Part shown: in pieces, positions 14,946-27,689 of the stretch | How the letters are laid out: every line of letters starts with the position of its first letter | Numbering within the stretch: the stretch's first letter is position 1 | DNA from: Geodermatophilus pulveris | Lineage (GTDB): Bacteria; Actinomycetota; Actinomycetes; Mycobacteriales; Geodermatophilaceae | Direction of reading: 5' to 3' | Assembly: GCF_900188375.1 (NCBI RefSeq) | Contig: NZ_FZOO01000015.1 | Location: forward strand, 1 to 47,507 | DNA length: 47,507 nucleotides | The notes under the pieces: generated by a model | The model's input: the letters and a program-made list of their open reading frames with translations, nothing else | Databases searched by the model: none | Told to the model about the DNA's origin: nothing | Program-made: the position numbers and the translations under genes

Positions 14946-16564
14946 ACCGGCAGCTCCTCCGGGGGGTCGCCGGTGCGGCCGCGCTGATCGCCGTCCTCAC
15001 CGTGCTGGCCCGGCTGGCCGGCTTCGGCCGCACGCTGGTGTTCACCAACGCCGTCGGCGCCGGCAGCACCGGCGACACCTACGCGGCGGCCAACACCGTG
15101 CCGAACATCGTCTTCGAGGTGGTCGCCGGGGGCGCGCTGGCCAGCCTGGTGGTGCCGATGCTGGCCGGGGGCATCGCGGCCGGCGACCGGGCGCAGGTGC
15201 GGGCCACCGCGTCGGCGCTGCTCGGCTGGACCCTGCTGGTGCTCACCCCGCTGGCGGTGGCGCTCGCGCTGGGCGCCGGCCCGGTCGCCCGGCTGCTGCT
15301 GGGCACCGGGGACCCGGCCGAGGTCGAGCTCGCCGCCCGCTTCCTGGTGGTCTTCGCCCCGCAGGTGGTGCTCTACGGCATCGGCGTGGTGCTCACCGGC
15401 GTCCTGCAGGCCCACCGCCGCTTCGCCGCCCCCGCGCTGGCCCCGCTGCTGTCCAGCATCGTCGTCGCCGGCGCCTACCTGGCCTTCGCCGCGGTCGGCG
15501 GCAGCCGGACCGTGGAGGACCTCGGCACGCCGGCGGAGCTGGTGCTCACCGTCGGGACGACGCTCGGCGTGGCCGCGCTGGCGCTGTGCCTGCTGCCGCC
15601 GGTGCGCCGGCTGGGGCTGGGCCTGCGGCCGGCGCTGCGCTTCCCGGTGGGGGTGGCGCCGCGGGTGCGCCGGCTGGCGGTGGCCGGCGTGCTCACCCTG
15701 GCCGGGCAGCAGCTGGTGGCCGCCGTGGCCATCCGGCTGGCCAGCGCCGGCGCCCCCGACGGCACCCAGGTGGTCTACGTCGCCGGGCTGACCGTCTTCC
15801 TCGTGCCGTGGGCCGCGCTGGCCGTGCCGCTGGCCACCTCGGCGTACCCAGGGCTCGCCGAGCGCGCCGGCGCCGGCGACGAGGCGGGGTTCCGCCGGGC
15901 GCTGGCACCGGTGGTGGTCCTGGTCGTCGTCGCCTCGACCCTGGCCGCCGCCGTGCTGGTGGCCGTCGCCGGGCCGATGGCCGGGCTGTTCCTCGCCGGG
16001 CAGCCGGCCGCGGTCGTCGGCGCGCTCCGGGACACCGTCGCCGCCTTCGCCCCCGGGCTGCCCGGCTACGGCCTGGTGGCCGTGCTGGCCCGCGCGCTGT
16101 ACGCCCGCGGCCTGTGGCGGGCGCCGACGGCGTGCGTGCTCGGCGGCTGGCTGGTCGCGGTGGCCGCCGACGTCGTCCTGGCCGCGGTGCTGCCCGCGTC
16201 CGACCGGGCCGCCGCGCTGGCCGCCGGCCACAGCACCGGGGTCACCGTGGCCGGCCTGGCGCTGCTCGCGGTCACCGCGCGGGTCACCGGCCCGGCGGGG
16301 CTGGCCGGCGTCGCCCGCACCGGGCTGTCCGCGCTGGCCGCCGCCGTGCCGGCCGCCGCTGCCGGGCTGGCCGTCGCCGGCGCCCTCGGCGCCGACCCGG
16401 TGCCGCAGGGCGGCCTGCTCGCCACCCTCGGCGCCGGCGCGCTCGCCGCGGCGACCGCGGCGGGGGTGGCCGCCGCGGTCATGATGGGGACGGCGCGCCG
16501 CCCCCTGCGGGACGCGGTGCGCGGGCTGCGACGGAGCGAACCCCAGGAGGTGCACGGTGGCTGA
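14942..16564 (+). CDS. MurJ-like lipid flippase (MVF family)
   Basis: The 540-aa polytopic protein has about 14 hydrophobic segments. The N-terminus ALIAVLTVLARLAGFGRTLVFTNAVGAG and NTVPNIVFEVVAGGALASLVVPML match the MurJ/MviN family, as do FAPQVVLYGIGVVLTGVLQAHRRF and VPWAALAVPLATSAYPGLAERAG. MurJ flips lipid II across the membrane. It lies outside the dcw cluster and between a MraY-like enzyme and a glycosyltransferase, so it may flip a different lipid-linked saccharide; this is inference. GTG start overlaps the previous stop, and the 3' end overlaps the GT4 gene by 8 bp. Confidence 0.85.
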   Translation: MNRQLLRGVAGAAALIAVLTVLARLAGFGRTLVFTNAVGAGSTGDTYAAANTVPNIVFEVVAGGALASLVVPMLAGGIAAGDRAQVRATASALLGWTLLVLTPLAVALALGAGPVARLLLGTGDPAEVELAARFLVVFAPQVVLYGIGVVLTGVLQAHRRFAAPALAPLLSSIVVAGAYLAFAAVGGSRTVEDLGTPAELVLTVGTTLGVAALALCLLPPVRRLGLGLRPALRFPVGVAPRVRRLAVAGVLTLAGQQLVAAVAIRLASAGAPDGTQVVYVAGLTVFLVPWAALAVPLATSAYPGLAERAGAGDEAGFRRALAPVVVLVVVASTLAAAVLVAVAGPMAGLFLAGQPAAVVGALRDTVAAFAPGLPGYGLVAVLARALYARGLWRAPTACVLGGWLVAVAADVVLAAVLPASDRAAALAAGHSTGVTVAGLALLAVTARVTGPAGLAGVARTGLSALAAAVPAAAAGLAVAGALGADPVPQGGLLATLGAGALAAATAAGVAAAVMMGTARRPLRDAVRGLRRSEPQEVHGG

Positions 16565-17680
16565 GCGGCTCCCCCTGCAGGGCCGCCGGGTGGCCCAGGT
16601 GCTGGCCACCAGCACCGGGGGGGTGGGCACCCACGTGCGCGCGGTGCTGCCGGCGCTGCGCGACGCGGGCGCGGCCGTCCGGGTGTGCGGCCCGCGGGCC
16701 ACCGAGGAGCTGTTCGGCTTCACCGCCGCCGGGGCCGGCTTCGCCCCGGTGGGGATCTCCGCCGGCCTGGCGCCGGCCGCCGACGCCCGCGCCGTCGCCG
16801 CGCTGCGCCGGGCCACCGCCGACGCCGACCTGGTGCACGCCCACGGCCTGCGGGCCGGGCTGGTGGCCGCCGCCGCCCGCCGGCTGGGCGACCGCGCCCG
16901 GCCCCTGGTGCTCACCCTGCACAACCCGGTGCCCGCGGGCCGCGGCGCGCTGCGCCGGGTGCTCGCCCTGGCCGAGCGGGCCACCGTCCGCGGCGCCGAC
17001 GTCGTGCTGGCCGCGTCGGGCGACCTGGCCGAGAACGCCTGGCGGCAGGGCGCCCGGGACGTGCGGGTCGCCCCCGTCTCCGCCCCGCCGCTGGCCGCCC
17101 CCGCGCGGCCCGCGGCGCAGGTGCGGGCCCGCCTCGGCCTGCCCGACGGGCGGCCGCTGGTCCTCGCCGTGGGCCGGCTGCACCCGCAGAAGGGCTACGA
17201 CGTGCTGCTGGACGCGGCCGCGCGCTGGGCGGCCGGGCCCCGCCCGCCGCTGGTCGCCGTCGCCGGCGACGGGCCGCTGCACGGGGAGCTGGCCGCCCGC
17301 ATCGCCGCCGAGCGGCTGCCGGTGGCGCTGCTGGGCCGGCGCGCCGACGTCGCCGACCTGCTGGCCGCCGCCGACGTCGCGGTGCTGCCGTCGCGCTGGG
17401 AGGCCCGCTCGCTGACCGCGCAGGAGGCGCTGCGCGCCGGCACGCCGCTGGTGGCCACCCGCACCGGCGGGCTGCCCGGGCTGCTCGGCGACGGCGCCGA
17501 GCTGGTGCCCCCGGGCGACGCCGCCGCGCTGGCCGACGCGGTCAGCGCGCTGCTGGCCGACCCCGCCCGCGCGCAGGCGCTGGCCGCGGCCGGCACCGCG
17601 CAGGCGGCCACCTGGCCGGACGACGCGGCCACCGCCCGCCAGCTGGTCGCCGTCTACCGCGAGCTGCTCGGCGACCCGCG

Positions 17681-17684
<4 letters not shown>
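16557..17684 (+). CDS. Glycosyltransferase family 4 protein
   Basis: The 375-aa GT-B enzyme has VAQVLATSTGGVGTHVRAVLPALRDAG at the N-terminus, DLVHAHGLRAGL, the central LVLAVGRLHPQKGYDVLLDAAARW (about residues 200-225) and the C-terminal donor-site pattern VLPSRWEARSLTAQEALRAGTPLVATRTGGLPGLL, with the EX7E-like E..SLTAQEAL of GT4 enzymes. It transfers a sugar from a nucleotide donor, probably to the lipid-linked product of the MraY-like enzyme. GTG start with CCAGGAGG upstream; it overlaps the MurJ-like gene by 8 bp and the following gene by 4 bp. Confidence 0.88.
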
Positions 17685-21778
<4,094 letters not shown>

Positions 21779-21779
<1 letters not shown>

Positions 21780-22378
21780 TGGCCGAGCCCGCGCGGCCCG
21801 GCGAGTACGAGGTGCTGGCCACCGAGACCGTGCACGCCGGCCGGATCATCACCCTGGTCAAGGACACCGTGGCCATGCCCGGCGGCGGGGACAGCGTCCG
21901 CGAGGTGGTGCGGCACATCGGCGCGGTGGCCGTGGCCGCGGTGGACGACGAGGGGCGCATCGTGCTGGTCCGCCAGTACCGGCACCCGGTGCGCGGCTAC
22001 CTGTGGGAGCTGCCCGCCGGCCTGCGTGACGCCGACGGGGAGGCCCCGCTGGCCACCGCGCGGCGCGAGCTCGCCGAGGAGGCCGGGCTGGCCGCGGAGC
22101 GCTGGTCGCTGCTGGCGAACGACTACTCCACGCCGGGCTTCTGCACCGAGGAGGTGCTCGTCTACCTCGCCGAGGGGCTGTCGGCCGCGGACCGGCCGGA
22201 GGGCTTCGTCGTCGAGCACGAGGAGCTGGACATGACCGTGGAGCGGGTGCCGCTGGAGGAGGCCGTGCAGCGGGTCTTCTCCGGGGGGATCCGCAACTCC
22301 TCGGCGGTCATCGGCGTGCTGGGTGCCGCGCACGCCCGCGCCACCGGCGCCCGCCTGCGCCCCGCCGACGCGGAGTAG
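21779..22378 (+). CDS. Nudix hydrolase, ADP-ribose pyrophosphatase-like (Rv1700-like)
   Basis: The 199-aa protein carries a Nudix box GEAPLATARRELAEEAGL (residues ~83-100), preceded by IVLVRQYRHPVRGYLWELPAGL, typical of ADP-ribose pyrophosphatases (NudF type). It should hydrolyse ADP-ribose to AMP and ribose 5-phosphate using Mg2+. The M. tuberculosis orthologue Rv1700 is an ADP-ribose pyrophosphatase. Its ATG overlaps the pyrG stop, so it is co-translated. It converges with the secreted-protein gene at 22421. Confidence 0.9.
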
Positions 22379-22420
22379 GCCGGTCCGCGTCGGCGGGATC
22401 GGCGCCCCTCGCCGCGGAGG

Positions 22421-23071
22421 TCAGCCGATGACGACGGGGGCCGAGGTGCCGACCTGCACCCAGCGCGGCACGCCCCGGGTGTCGAGCACCTCCTCCTCCA
22501 GCCAGAACACGTAGGGGACGCCGGAGGCCAGCCCGGCGAAGGCGACCGTGACCGGCGCGCAGTCCGCGGGCTGCGCGGCGAGCTGCACCGGCGGGTCGGG
22601 CTGCAGGCCGGTGACCAGCCGCTGGCCGACCGCCTGCACCCGGTAGCCCCGCACCCCCGCGTGCCCGTCGGCCTGCCAGCTCACCGTCGCCGAGGCCACG
22701 CCGGGCACCACGCCGGGGACGATCCGGCGCGGGTTGGCGTAGCCCCCGCACGGGGCCTCCGGCACCCGCAGCTCCGGCGCGACGCCGTGGGGCACGCCGG
22801 GGCGCACCGCGACCTCGATCCGCCGCGGGCGCGGGATGGCGACGGTGTCCACCGGGGGGACGACGGCCGGCGCCGCGGGCGGGACGGCGAGGACGGTCAC
22901 CGGGCGGGGCAGGGCGGCCGCCGGCGCGGGGGCCGCGGGCAGCGCCGTCCGGGTGGCGGTGACCGCCGCGGCGACCCCGGTGACCGGGCCGCTGAGCGCG
23001 ATCAGCCCGACCGCCGCCACCGCCGCGACCGTGCCGGTGCCGCGTCCCCGCCGTGCTGCCCGCCGTGCCAC
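22421..23071 (-). CDS. Secreted or anchored protein with fibronectin type III-like domain
   Basis: The 216-aa protein has a basic N-terminus ([11 protein letters not shown]), a hydrophobic signal/anchor (TVAAVAAVGLIALSGPVTGVAAAV), a Pro/Ala-rich linker, then about 100 residues of beta-sandwich character: ASATVSWQADGHAGVRGYRVQAVGQRLV...PVTVAFAGLASGVPYVFWLEEEV. The VSW...GYRV...GL.....Y.F pattern is that of fibronectin type III domains. It probably acts outside the membrane; no function is known. The GTG at 23071 was chosen because GGAGG lies 6 nt upstream; longer frames extend into unrelated sequence. Confidence 0.75.
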   Translation of the reverse strand: MARRAARRGRGTGTVAAVAAVGLIALSGPVTGVAAAVTATRTALPAAPAPAAALPRPVTVLAVPPAAPAVVPPVDTVAIPRPRRIEVAVRPGVPHGVAPELRVPEAPCGGYANPRRIVPGVVPGVASATVSWQADGHAGVRGYRVQAVGQRLVTGLQPDPPVQLAAQPADCAPVTVAFAGLASGVPYVFWLEEEVLDTRGVPRWVQVGTSAPVVIG

Positions 23072-23120
23072 GCCGTACCTCCCGGTGTCGCCTGCGACAT
23101 CGGCAGTCCCAGCCGTCCCC

Positions 23121-23720
23121 TCAACCCCAACCGGGCAGCCCGAGGCGCTCGAGCTCCACGGCCGCCAGCGCCCGGGTGGCGGCCGGGTCGCCGTCCCGCC
23201 AGGCGTCCGCGGTGCCCGGCGGCAGCGCGGCCAGCCGGGACAGCGGGGCGGTGGCCAGCGCCCGCGCCGCGAGCAGGCCCGGGTCGGTCGTCGCCAGCCG
23301 CCGGGCGGCGCCGGCCGCCCGCCACCAGCGCAGCCGCCACGGCAGCCAGCGCAGCAGCGCCCAGCCCACCGGCAGCGCCACCAGGACCACGGCGAGCACC
23401 GTGGCCAGCGTGCCGACGGCGTCCTGCGCGCCCTGGCCCGCACCGCCCACCGAGCCGCCGGCCGAGCCGAGGGCCGCGAACGGCGCGGCCAGCTCGTCGC
23501 CGACGAGCGGGACGTCCTCGGCGGCCTCCGCGGCCGAGGACATGCTGCCGGCCACCGCGGCGCCGAGGTCCTCGACGGCGCGGCCCGGCTCGGCCAGGGC
23601 GAGGACCGCGCCGTGCACCGTGCGGGCCACGACCACCCAGAGCACCAGCCAGGCGACCAGCCCGAGGTCGGCGGCCAGCTGGCGGGCGCGCACGGCGGGG
23701 GACGGGGCGTACGGGCGCAC
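23121..23720 (-). CDS. Membrane protein of unknown function, two predicted helices
   Basis: The 199-aa protein has one hydrophobic segment near residues 20-43 (LGLVAWLVLWVVVARTVHGAVLAL), an Ala/Gly/Glu-rich extracytoplasmic loop, and a second segment near 108-130 (LATVLAVVLVALPVGWALLRWLPW), followed by a basic cytoplasmic tail rich in Ala, Arg and Leu. No family was recognised. The GTG at 23720 was chosen because AGGAGG lies 7 nt upstream; a GTG 6 nt earlier (23726) is too near that site. It is divergent from the HbpS-like gene and upstream of the fibronectin-like gene on the same strand (49 bp gap). Confidence 0.7.
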   Translation of the reverse strand: MRPYAPSPAVRARQLAADLGLVAWLVLWVVVARTVHGAVLALAEPGRAVEDLGAAVAGSMSSAAEAAEDVPLVGDELAAPFAALGSAGGSVGGAGQGAQDAVGTLATVLAVVLVALPVGWALLRWLPWRLRWWRAAGAARRLATTDPGLLAARALATAPLSRLAALPPGTADAWRDGDPAATRALAAVELERLGLPGWG

Positions 23721-23805
23721 GGGCACTCCTCCTGCGCAGGTCGTGGACCCGCCCACCCTCCGCCCCGCGACGGCGCCCCGCAGGCGGAGCGCCCCGGGGT
23801 GCTGG

Positions 23806-23811
23806 CAGGGT
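23806..23811 (+). promoter_or_regulatory. Putative -10 element of leaderless HbpS-like gene
   Basis: CAGGGT lies 6 nt before the GTG at 23818; it keeps the A and final T of TANNNT but not the first T. The spacing equals that at scpA and xylR. Confidence 0.35.
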
Positions 23812-23817
23812 GGGTCC

Positions 23818-24237
23818 GTGCTGACCTCCGACCAGGCCCAGTCCCTGCTGTCCGCCGCCCGCGACGAGTGCGCCCGCGTCGGCGTGCCCATGTCCTTCGC
23901 CGTCATGGACGCAGCCGGCCACCTGGTGGCCCTGCTGCGCACCGACGGCGCCCCGTGGATCTCCACCGACGTCGCCCAGGGCAAGGCCTGGACCGCGGCG
24001 GCCTACGGCATGCCCAGCGCCGGGCAGAAGGCCAAGATGGACAGCCTGCCCAACTTCTCCACCGCGCTGACCGCCATGACCGGGGGTCGCTTCACGCCGC
24101 AGCCGGGCGCCGTGCCGGTCTACGCCGAGGGCCGGCTGGTCGGGGCGCTGGGCGCCAGCGGGGGCACCGGCCAGCAGGACGAGGACGTCTGCAGCGCCGC
24201 GGTCACCGCCTGCGGCTACGCGACCAGCGCCGGCTGA
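23818..24237 (+). CDS. GlcG/HbpS family heme-degrading or heme-binding domain protein
   Basis: The 139-aa protein matches the GlcG/HbpS-like family: LTSDQAQSLLSAARDECARVGVPMSFAVMDAAGHLVALLRTDGAPWISTDVAQGKAWTAAAYGMPS at the N-terminus and VPVYAEGRLVGALGASGGTGQQDEDVCSAAV at the C-terminus. Members bind heme or small ligands, HbpS of Streptomyces being one. There is no signal peptide, so it is cytoplasmic. It stands alone, divergent from the small membrane-protein gene. The GTG lacks a Shine-Dalgarno and may be leaderless. Confidence 0.85.
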   Translation: MLTSDQAQSLLSAARDECARVGVPMSFAVMDAAGHLVALLRTDGAPWISTDVAQGKAWTAAAYGMPSAGQKAKMDSLPNFSTALTAMTGGRFTPQPGAVPVYAEGRLVGALGASGGTGQQDEDVCSAAVTACGYATSAG

Positions 24238-24288
24238 CCCCTCCGGGGGACCCGGCACGCCGGGCCGCCCGCAGCGGCCGCCGCTGCC

Positions 24289-24294
24289 TAGACT
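24289..24294 (+). promoter_or_regulatory. Putative -10 element of ald promoter
   Basis: TAGACT fits TANNNT and is the only strong candidate in the 148-bp gap before ald. Transcription would begin near 24301, giving a leader of about 85 nt that contains a GACGG/CCGTC hairpin (around 24332-24349). Confidence 0.5.
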
Positions 24295-24385
24295 CCGCGC
24301 GAGGCGCGCCCCGACCGGGTGCGCCCACGAGACGGTGGGACGCCCGTCACCCTCGGGCCGCACACCGGGACCAGGAGTGGCGACG

Positions 24386-25501
24386 ATGCGGGTCGGGGTT
24401 CCCCGAGAGGTCAAGAACCGGGAGTACCGGGTGGCGCTCACCCCGGCGGGGGTGACCGAGCTGGCGCGGGCCGGGCACGCCGTGCTCGTCGAGCGGGGCG
24501 CGGGGGAGGGCTCCTCCATCCCGGACGCCGACTACACCGCCGCCGGGGCGACGATCGTCGCGGACGCCGACGACGTGTGGGCCGACGCCGACCTGCTGCT
24601 CAAGGTGAAGGAGCCGGTCGCCGAGGAGTACCCCCGGCTGCGGGCCGGGCAGACGCTGTTCACCTACCTGCACCTGGCCGCGTCCCGGGAGTGCACCGAC
24701 GCGCTGCTCGCCTCCGGCACCACCGCGATCGCCTACGAGACGGTGCAGACCGCTGGGGGCGCGCTGCCGCTGCTGGCGCCGATGAGCGAGGTCGCCGGCC
24801 GCATGGCGCCGCAGGTGGGGGCGCACAGCCTGGAGCGGGCGCACGGCGGGCGCGGGGTGCTGCTCGGCGGGGTCTCGGGCGTCTACGCGGCCAAGGTGGT
24901 CGTCATCGGCGCCGGGGTGTCGGGCATGAACGCCGCCACCATCGCGCTGGGCATGCAGGCCGAGGTGGTCGTGCTCGACCGCGACGTCGACAAGCTGCGC
25001 GCGGCCGACAACGTCTACCGCGGCCACCTGCAGACGGTGACCTCCAACGCCTACGAGGTGGAGCGGGCCGTCCTGGACGCCGACCTGGTGATCGGCGCGG
25101 TGCTCGTCCCCGGCGCCAAGGCGCCCACCCTGGTGAGCAACGACCTGGTCAAGCGGATGAAGCCCGGATCGGTGCTGGTCGACATCGCCGTGGACCAGGG
25201 CGGCTGCTTCGAGGACAGCCGGCCCACGACGCACGACGACCCGACCTTCCGGGTGCACGAGTCGGTCTTCTACTGCGTGGCCAACATGCCCGGCGCGGTG
25301 CCCAACACCTCCACGCACGCGCTGACCAACGTGACGCTGCCCTACGTCATGGCGCTCGCCGGCCGGGGCACCGCGGCCGCCGCGCACGGCGACCCGGCGC
25401 TGGCCCACGGGGTCAACGTGGTGGCCGGCCAGGTGGTGCTGCCCGAGGTCGCGGAGGCGCACGGGATGACCGCCGTCCCGCTGGCGGAGGTGCTGCCCTG
25501 A
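24386..25501 (+). CDS. ald: Alanine dehydrogenase
   Basis: The 371-aa enzyme interconverts L-alanine and pyruvate plus ammonia using NAD+. The N-terminus [23 protein letters not shown] and [13 protein letters not shown] (substrate-binding Lys), LFTYLHLAA (catalytic His), and the Rossmann motif [20 protein letters not shown] (about residues 170-190) are diagnostic. Length equals that of the M. tuberculosis enzyme. The ATG has AGGAG 8 nt upstream; a GTG at 24377 is a possible alternative. The stop overlaps the xerD reading frame, so the two may be co-transcribed. Confidence 0.96.
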   Translation: MRVGVPREVKNREYRVALTPAGVTELARAGHAVLVERGAGEGSSIPDADYTAAGATIVADADDVWADADLLLKVKEPVAEEYPRLRAGQTLFTYLHLAASRECTDALLASGTTAIAYETVQTAGGALPLLAPMSEVAGRMAPQVGAHSLERAHGGRGVLLGGVSGVYAAKVVVIGAGVSGMNAATIALGMQAEVVVLDRDVDKLRAADNVYRGHLQTVTSNAYEVERAVLDADLVIGAVLVPGAKAPTLVSNDLVKRMKPGSVLVDIAVDQGGCFEDSRPTTHDDPTFRVHESVFYCVANMPGAVPNTSTHALTNVTLPYVMALAGRGTAAAAHGDPALAHGVNVVAGQVVLPEVAEAHGMTAVPLAEVLP

Positions 25502-26493
25502 CCACCGCCACCGCCACCGCCACCGTCACCGCCACCGCCACCGCCACCGGTGACGTCGAGCGGGCGGTCTCCGGCTACCTCGACCACCTGACCGTCGAGC
25601 GCGGGCTGGCCGCCAACACCATCACCTCCTACCGCCGCGACCTGCGCCGCTATGCGGAGTTCCTCGACGCGGCCGGCGTGCGCGGGCTGGGCGAGGTCGC
25701 CGAGTCCGACGTCGCCGGCTTCCTCGCGGCGCTCCGGCAGGGCGACGACGGCCACCCGCCGCTGTCGGCCACCTCGGCGGCGCGCGCGGTGGTCGCCGTC
25801 CGCGGGCTGCACCGCTTCGCGCTGCTCGACGGGCTGGTGCCCGACGACGTCGCCGCCGAGGTGCGCCCGCCGGCGCCGGCCCGCCGGCTGCCCAAGGCCA
25901 TCCCGGTGGAGTCGGTGGTCGCCCTGATCGAGGCCGCGGGCACGCTGGAGGGCCCGCGCGGGCTGCGCGACCGGGCGCTGCTGGAGGTGCTGTACGGCAC
26001 CGGGGCGCGGATCTCCGAGGCGGTCGGGCTGGCCGTCGACGACCTGGACCGCGGCCAGTCGGTGGTGCGGCTGGCCGGCAAGGGCGGCAAGCAGCGGATC
26101 GTGCCGGTCGGCTCCTTCGCGCTCCGCGCGGTCGAGGACTACCTGGTGCGCGCCCGGCCGGCGCTGGCCGCGGCGGGCCGCACCGGCGTGCGCGGGGGTG
26201 CGCTGTTCCTCAACGCCCGCGGCGGGACGCTGTCCCGGCAGAGCGCCTGGTCCATCCTGCGGGCGGCGGCCGCGCGCGCGGGCGGGGTGGACGGCGACCT
26301 GGCGCGCACGGTCTCCCCGCACACGCTGCGGCACTCCTTCGCCACCCACCTGCTCGACGGCGGGGCCGACGTCCGCGTCGTCCAGGAGTTGCTCGGCCAC
26401 GCCTCGGTGACCACCACGCAGGTCTACACCCTGGTCACCGTCGACCGGCTGCGCGAGGTGTACGCCAGCAGCCACCCGCGCGCGCTGACCTGA
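25498..26493 (+). CDS. xerD: Tyrosine recombinase XerD, apparent CTG start
   Basis: The 331-aa recombinase resolves chromosome dimers at dif with XerC. The N-terminal SAM-like domain starts at [30 protein letters not shown]. Catalytic residues: Arg in [11 protein letters not shown], Lys in [10 protein letters not shown], His/Arg in [12 protein letters not shown], His in [12 protein letters not shown] and the Tyr nucleophile there. No ATG, GTG or TTG lies in frame near the ald stop. The only start that keeps the whole N-terminal domain is CTG at 25498, with GGAGG 7 nt upstream and overlapping the ald TGA. A GTG at 25678 would remove about 60 conserved residues. The first 17 codons are a Thr/Ala repeat. 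Confidence 0.9.
   Translation: MTTATATATVTATATATGDVERAVSGYLDHLTVERGLAANTITSYRRDLRRYAEFLDAAGVRGLGEVAESDVAGFLAALRQGDDGHPPLSATSAARAVVAVRGLHRFALLDGLVPDDVAAEVRPPAPARRLPKAIPVESVVALIEAAGTLEGPRGLRDRALLEVLYGTGARISEAVGLAVDDLDRGQSVVRLAGKGGKQRIVPVGSFALRAVEDYLVRARPALAAAGRTGVRGGALFLNARGGTLSRQSAWSILRAAAARAGGVDGDLARTVSPHTLRHSFATHLLDGGADVRVVQELLGHASVTTTQVYTLVTVDRLREVYASSHPRALT
25501..25548 (+). repeat. ACCGCC hexanucleotide repeat at xerD 5' end
   Basis: From 25501 to 25548 the sequence is almost purely alternating ACC and GCC codons, with one GTC interruption, coding a Thr-Ala run just after the presumed CTG start. Slippage in 6-bp steps would change tail length without shifting frame. Confidence 0.85.
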
Positions 26494-26515
26494 CAGCGGT
26501 CGCCGGGAGACGTCG

Positions 26516-26551
26516 GCGTCATCTGCCAGCTCCTTCGGCTGGATGTGACGC
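26516..26551 (+). terminator. Hairpin downstream of xerD
   Basis: GCGTCA (26516-26521) pairs with TGACGC (26546-26551), and within it CCAGC pairs with GCTGG around TCCTTCG. The two stems are separated by a small internal loop. It lies just after the xerD stop and is a good terminator candidate, followed by a T-containing stretch (GTGTGTTGT). Confidence 0.6.
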
Positions 26552-26622
26552 GTGTGTTGTCAGGGGTCGCCAAGTCGACACGTGGTCCGGCGTGCCTCCT
26601 GGGCGGGCCGTGGTGGCCTCCC

Positions 26623-26628
26623 TACCGT
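26623..26628 (+). promoter_or_regulatory. Putative -10 element of parA promoter
   Basis: TACCGT in the gap between xerD and parA fits TANNNT; transcription would start near 26635, about 70 nt before parA. Confidence 0.4.
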
Positions 26629-26707
26629 CAGTGCACCCCGCGCGGCAGATCGGCTGACGCACCGGCGCAGGCACCGGGACGGGCACGAGGTGGAGGACAC
26701 GACAGCG

Positions 26708-27616
26708 ATGGCGATCCGAGGGGACGCGGCCGGACCGGCCCTGGCGCTCCCGACCGACCCCGAGCCCGAGATGGGCGCCGCCGCCCCGCGGCTGGACCCG
26801 GCCCGCGCGCGCATGCGCAAGCTGCCGGACCCCAAGCCGCTGACCCGGCACGGCCCCGCGCGGGTGATCGCGATGTGCAACCAGAAGGGCGGCGTCGGCA
26901 AGACCACGTCGGCCATCAACCTGGGTGCCGCGCTGGTGGAGTACGGCCGCAAGGTGCTGCTCATCGACCTGGACCCGCAGGGGGCGCTGTCGGTCGGCCT
27001 CGGCGTGCCGGCGCAGAACCTGGACCGGACCATCTACAACGCCCTCATGGAGCGGCGCACCTCGCTGCGCGACGTGCGGGTGGCCACCGACATCCCCGGC
27101 CTGGACCTGGTCCCCAGCAACATCGACCTGTCCGCGGCCGAGGTGCAGCTGGTCAGCGAGGTGGCCCGGGAGCAGACGCTGCTGCGGGTGCTCGCCGACG
27201 TCCGCGAGGAGTACGACTACGTCCTCATCGACTGCCAGCCCTCGCTGGGCCTGCTGACGGTCAACGCGCTGACCGCCGCGCAGGGCGTGGTCATCCCGCT
27301 GGAGTGCGAGTTCTTCTCGCTGCGCGGGGTGGCGCTGCTGGTCGACACCATCGAGAAGGTCAAGGAGCGGCTCAACCCCGACCTGGAGATCTCCGGGATC
27401 CTCGCCACGATGTACGACGCGCGCACCGTGCACTGCCGCGAGGTGTTCAGCCGGGTGGTCGAGGCCTTCGGCGACACCGTCTTCCGGACGGTCATCCAGC
27501 GCACCGTGCGCTTCCCGGAGACCACGGTCGCCGGGCAGCCGATCACCACCTGGGCACCGACGTCCACGGGCGCGTCGGCCTACCGGGACCTGGCCAAGGA
27601 GGTCCTCGCACTGTGA
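26708..27616 (+). CDS. ParA family ATPase (Rv1708-like)
   Basis: The 302-aa deviant Walker ATPase has CNQKGGVGKTTSAINLGAAL (Walker A, about residue 58), LLIDLDPQGALSVGLG (A'), and DYVLIDCQPSLGLLTVNAL (Walker B). Such proteins position chromosomes, plasmids or large complexes by binding DNA non-specifically as ATP dimers. It is not the origin-linked ParA, because it sits between xerD and scpA as Rv1708 does, and the next gene is not a canonical ParB. The ATG at 26708 was chosen; GTG 26690 in frame is possible. No strong Shine-Dalgarno at ideal spacing (GGAGG is about 11 nt away). Confidence 0.9.
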   Translation: MAIRGDAAGPALALPTDPEPEMGAAAPRLDPARARMRKLPDPKPLTRHGPARVIAMCNQKGGVGKTTSAINLGAALVEYGRKVLLIDLDPQGALSVGLGVPAQNLDRTIYNALMERRTSLRDVRVATDIPGLDLVPSNIDLSAAEVQLVSEVAREQTLLRVLADVREEYDYVLIDCQPSLGLLTVNALTAAQGVVIPLECEFFSLRGVALLVDTIEKVKERLNPDLEISGILATMYDARTVHCREVFSRVVEAFGDTVFRTVIQRTVRFPETTVAGQPITTWAPTSTGASAYRDLAKEVLAL

Positions 27617-27689
27617 CCGGGCTCGCGAGGTCACCGATGGGCCCAGCACGCGGCGGCACGCAGCCGCCGAGCGCCGCCGAGGTGGCGGC

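Noticed and set aside
26551..26579. Possible parS-like site near parA (CGTGT...ACACG)
   Set aside because: The half-sites are short and do not match the parS consensus TGTTTCACGTGAAACA; no basis to call a centromere.
26552..26707. N-terminal extension of ParA from ATG 26552
   Set aside because: It would begin before the likely promoter at 26623, and the translation (MCCQGSPSRHVV...) is not ParA-like.
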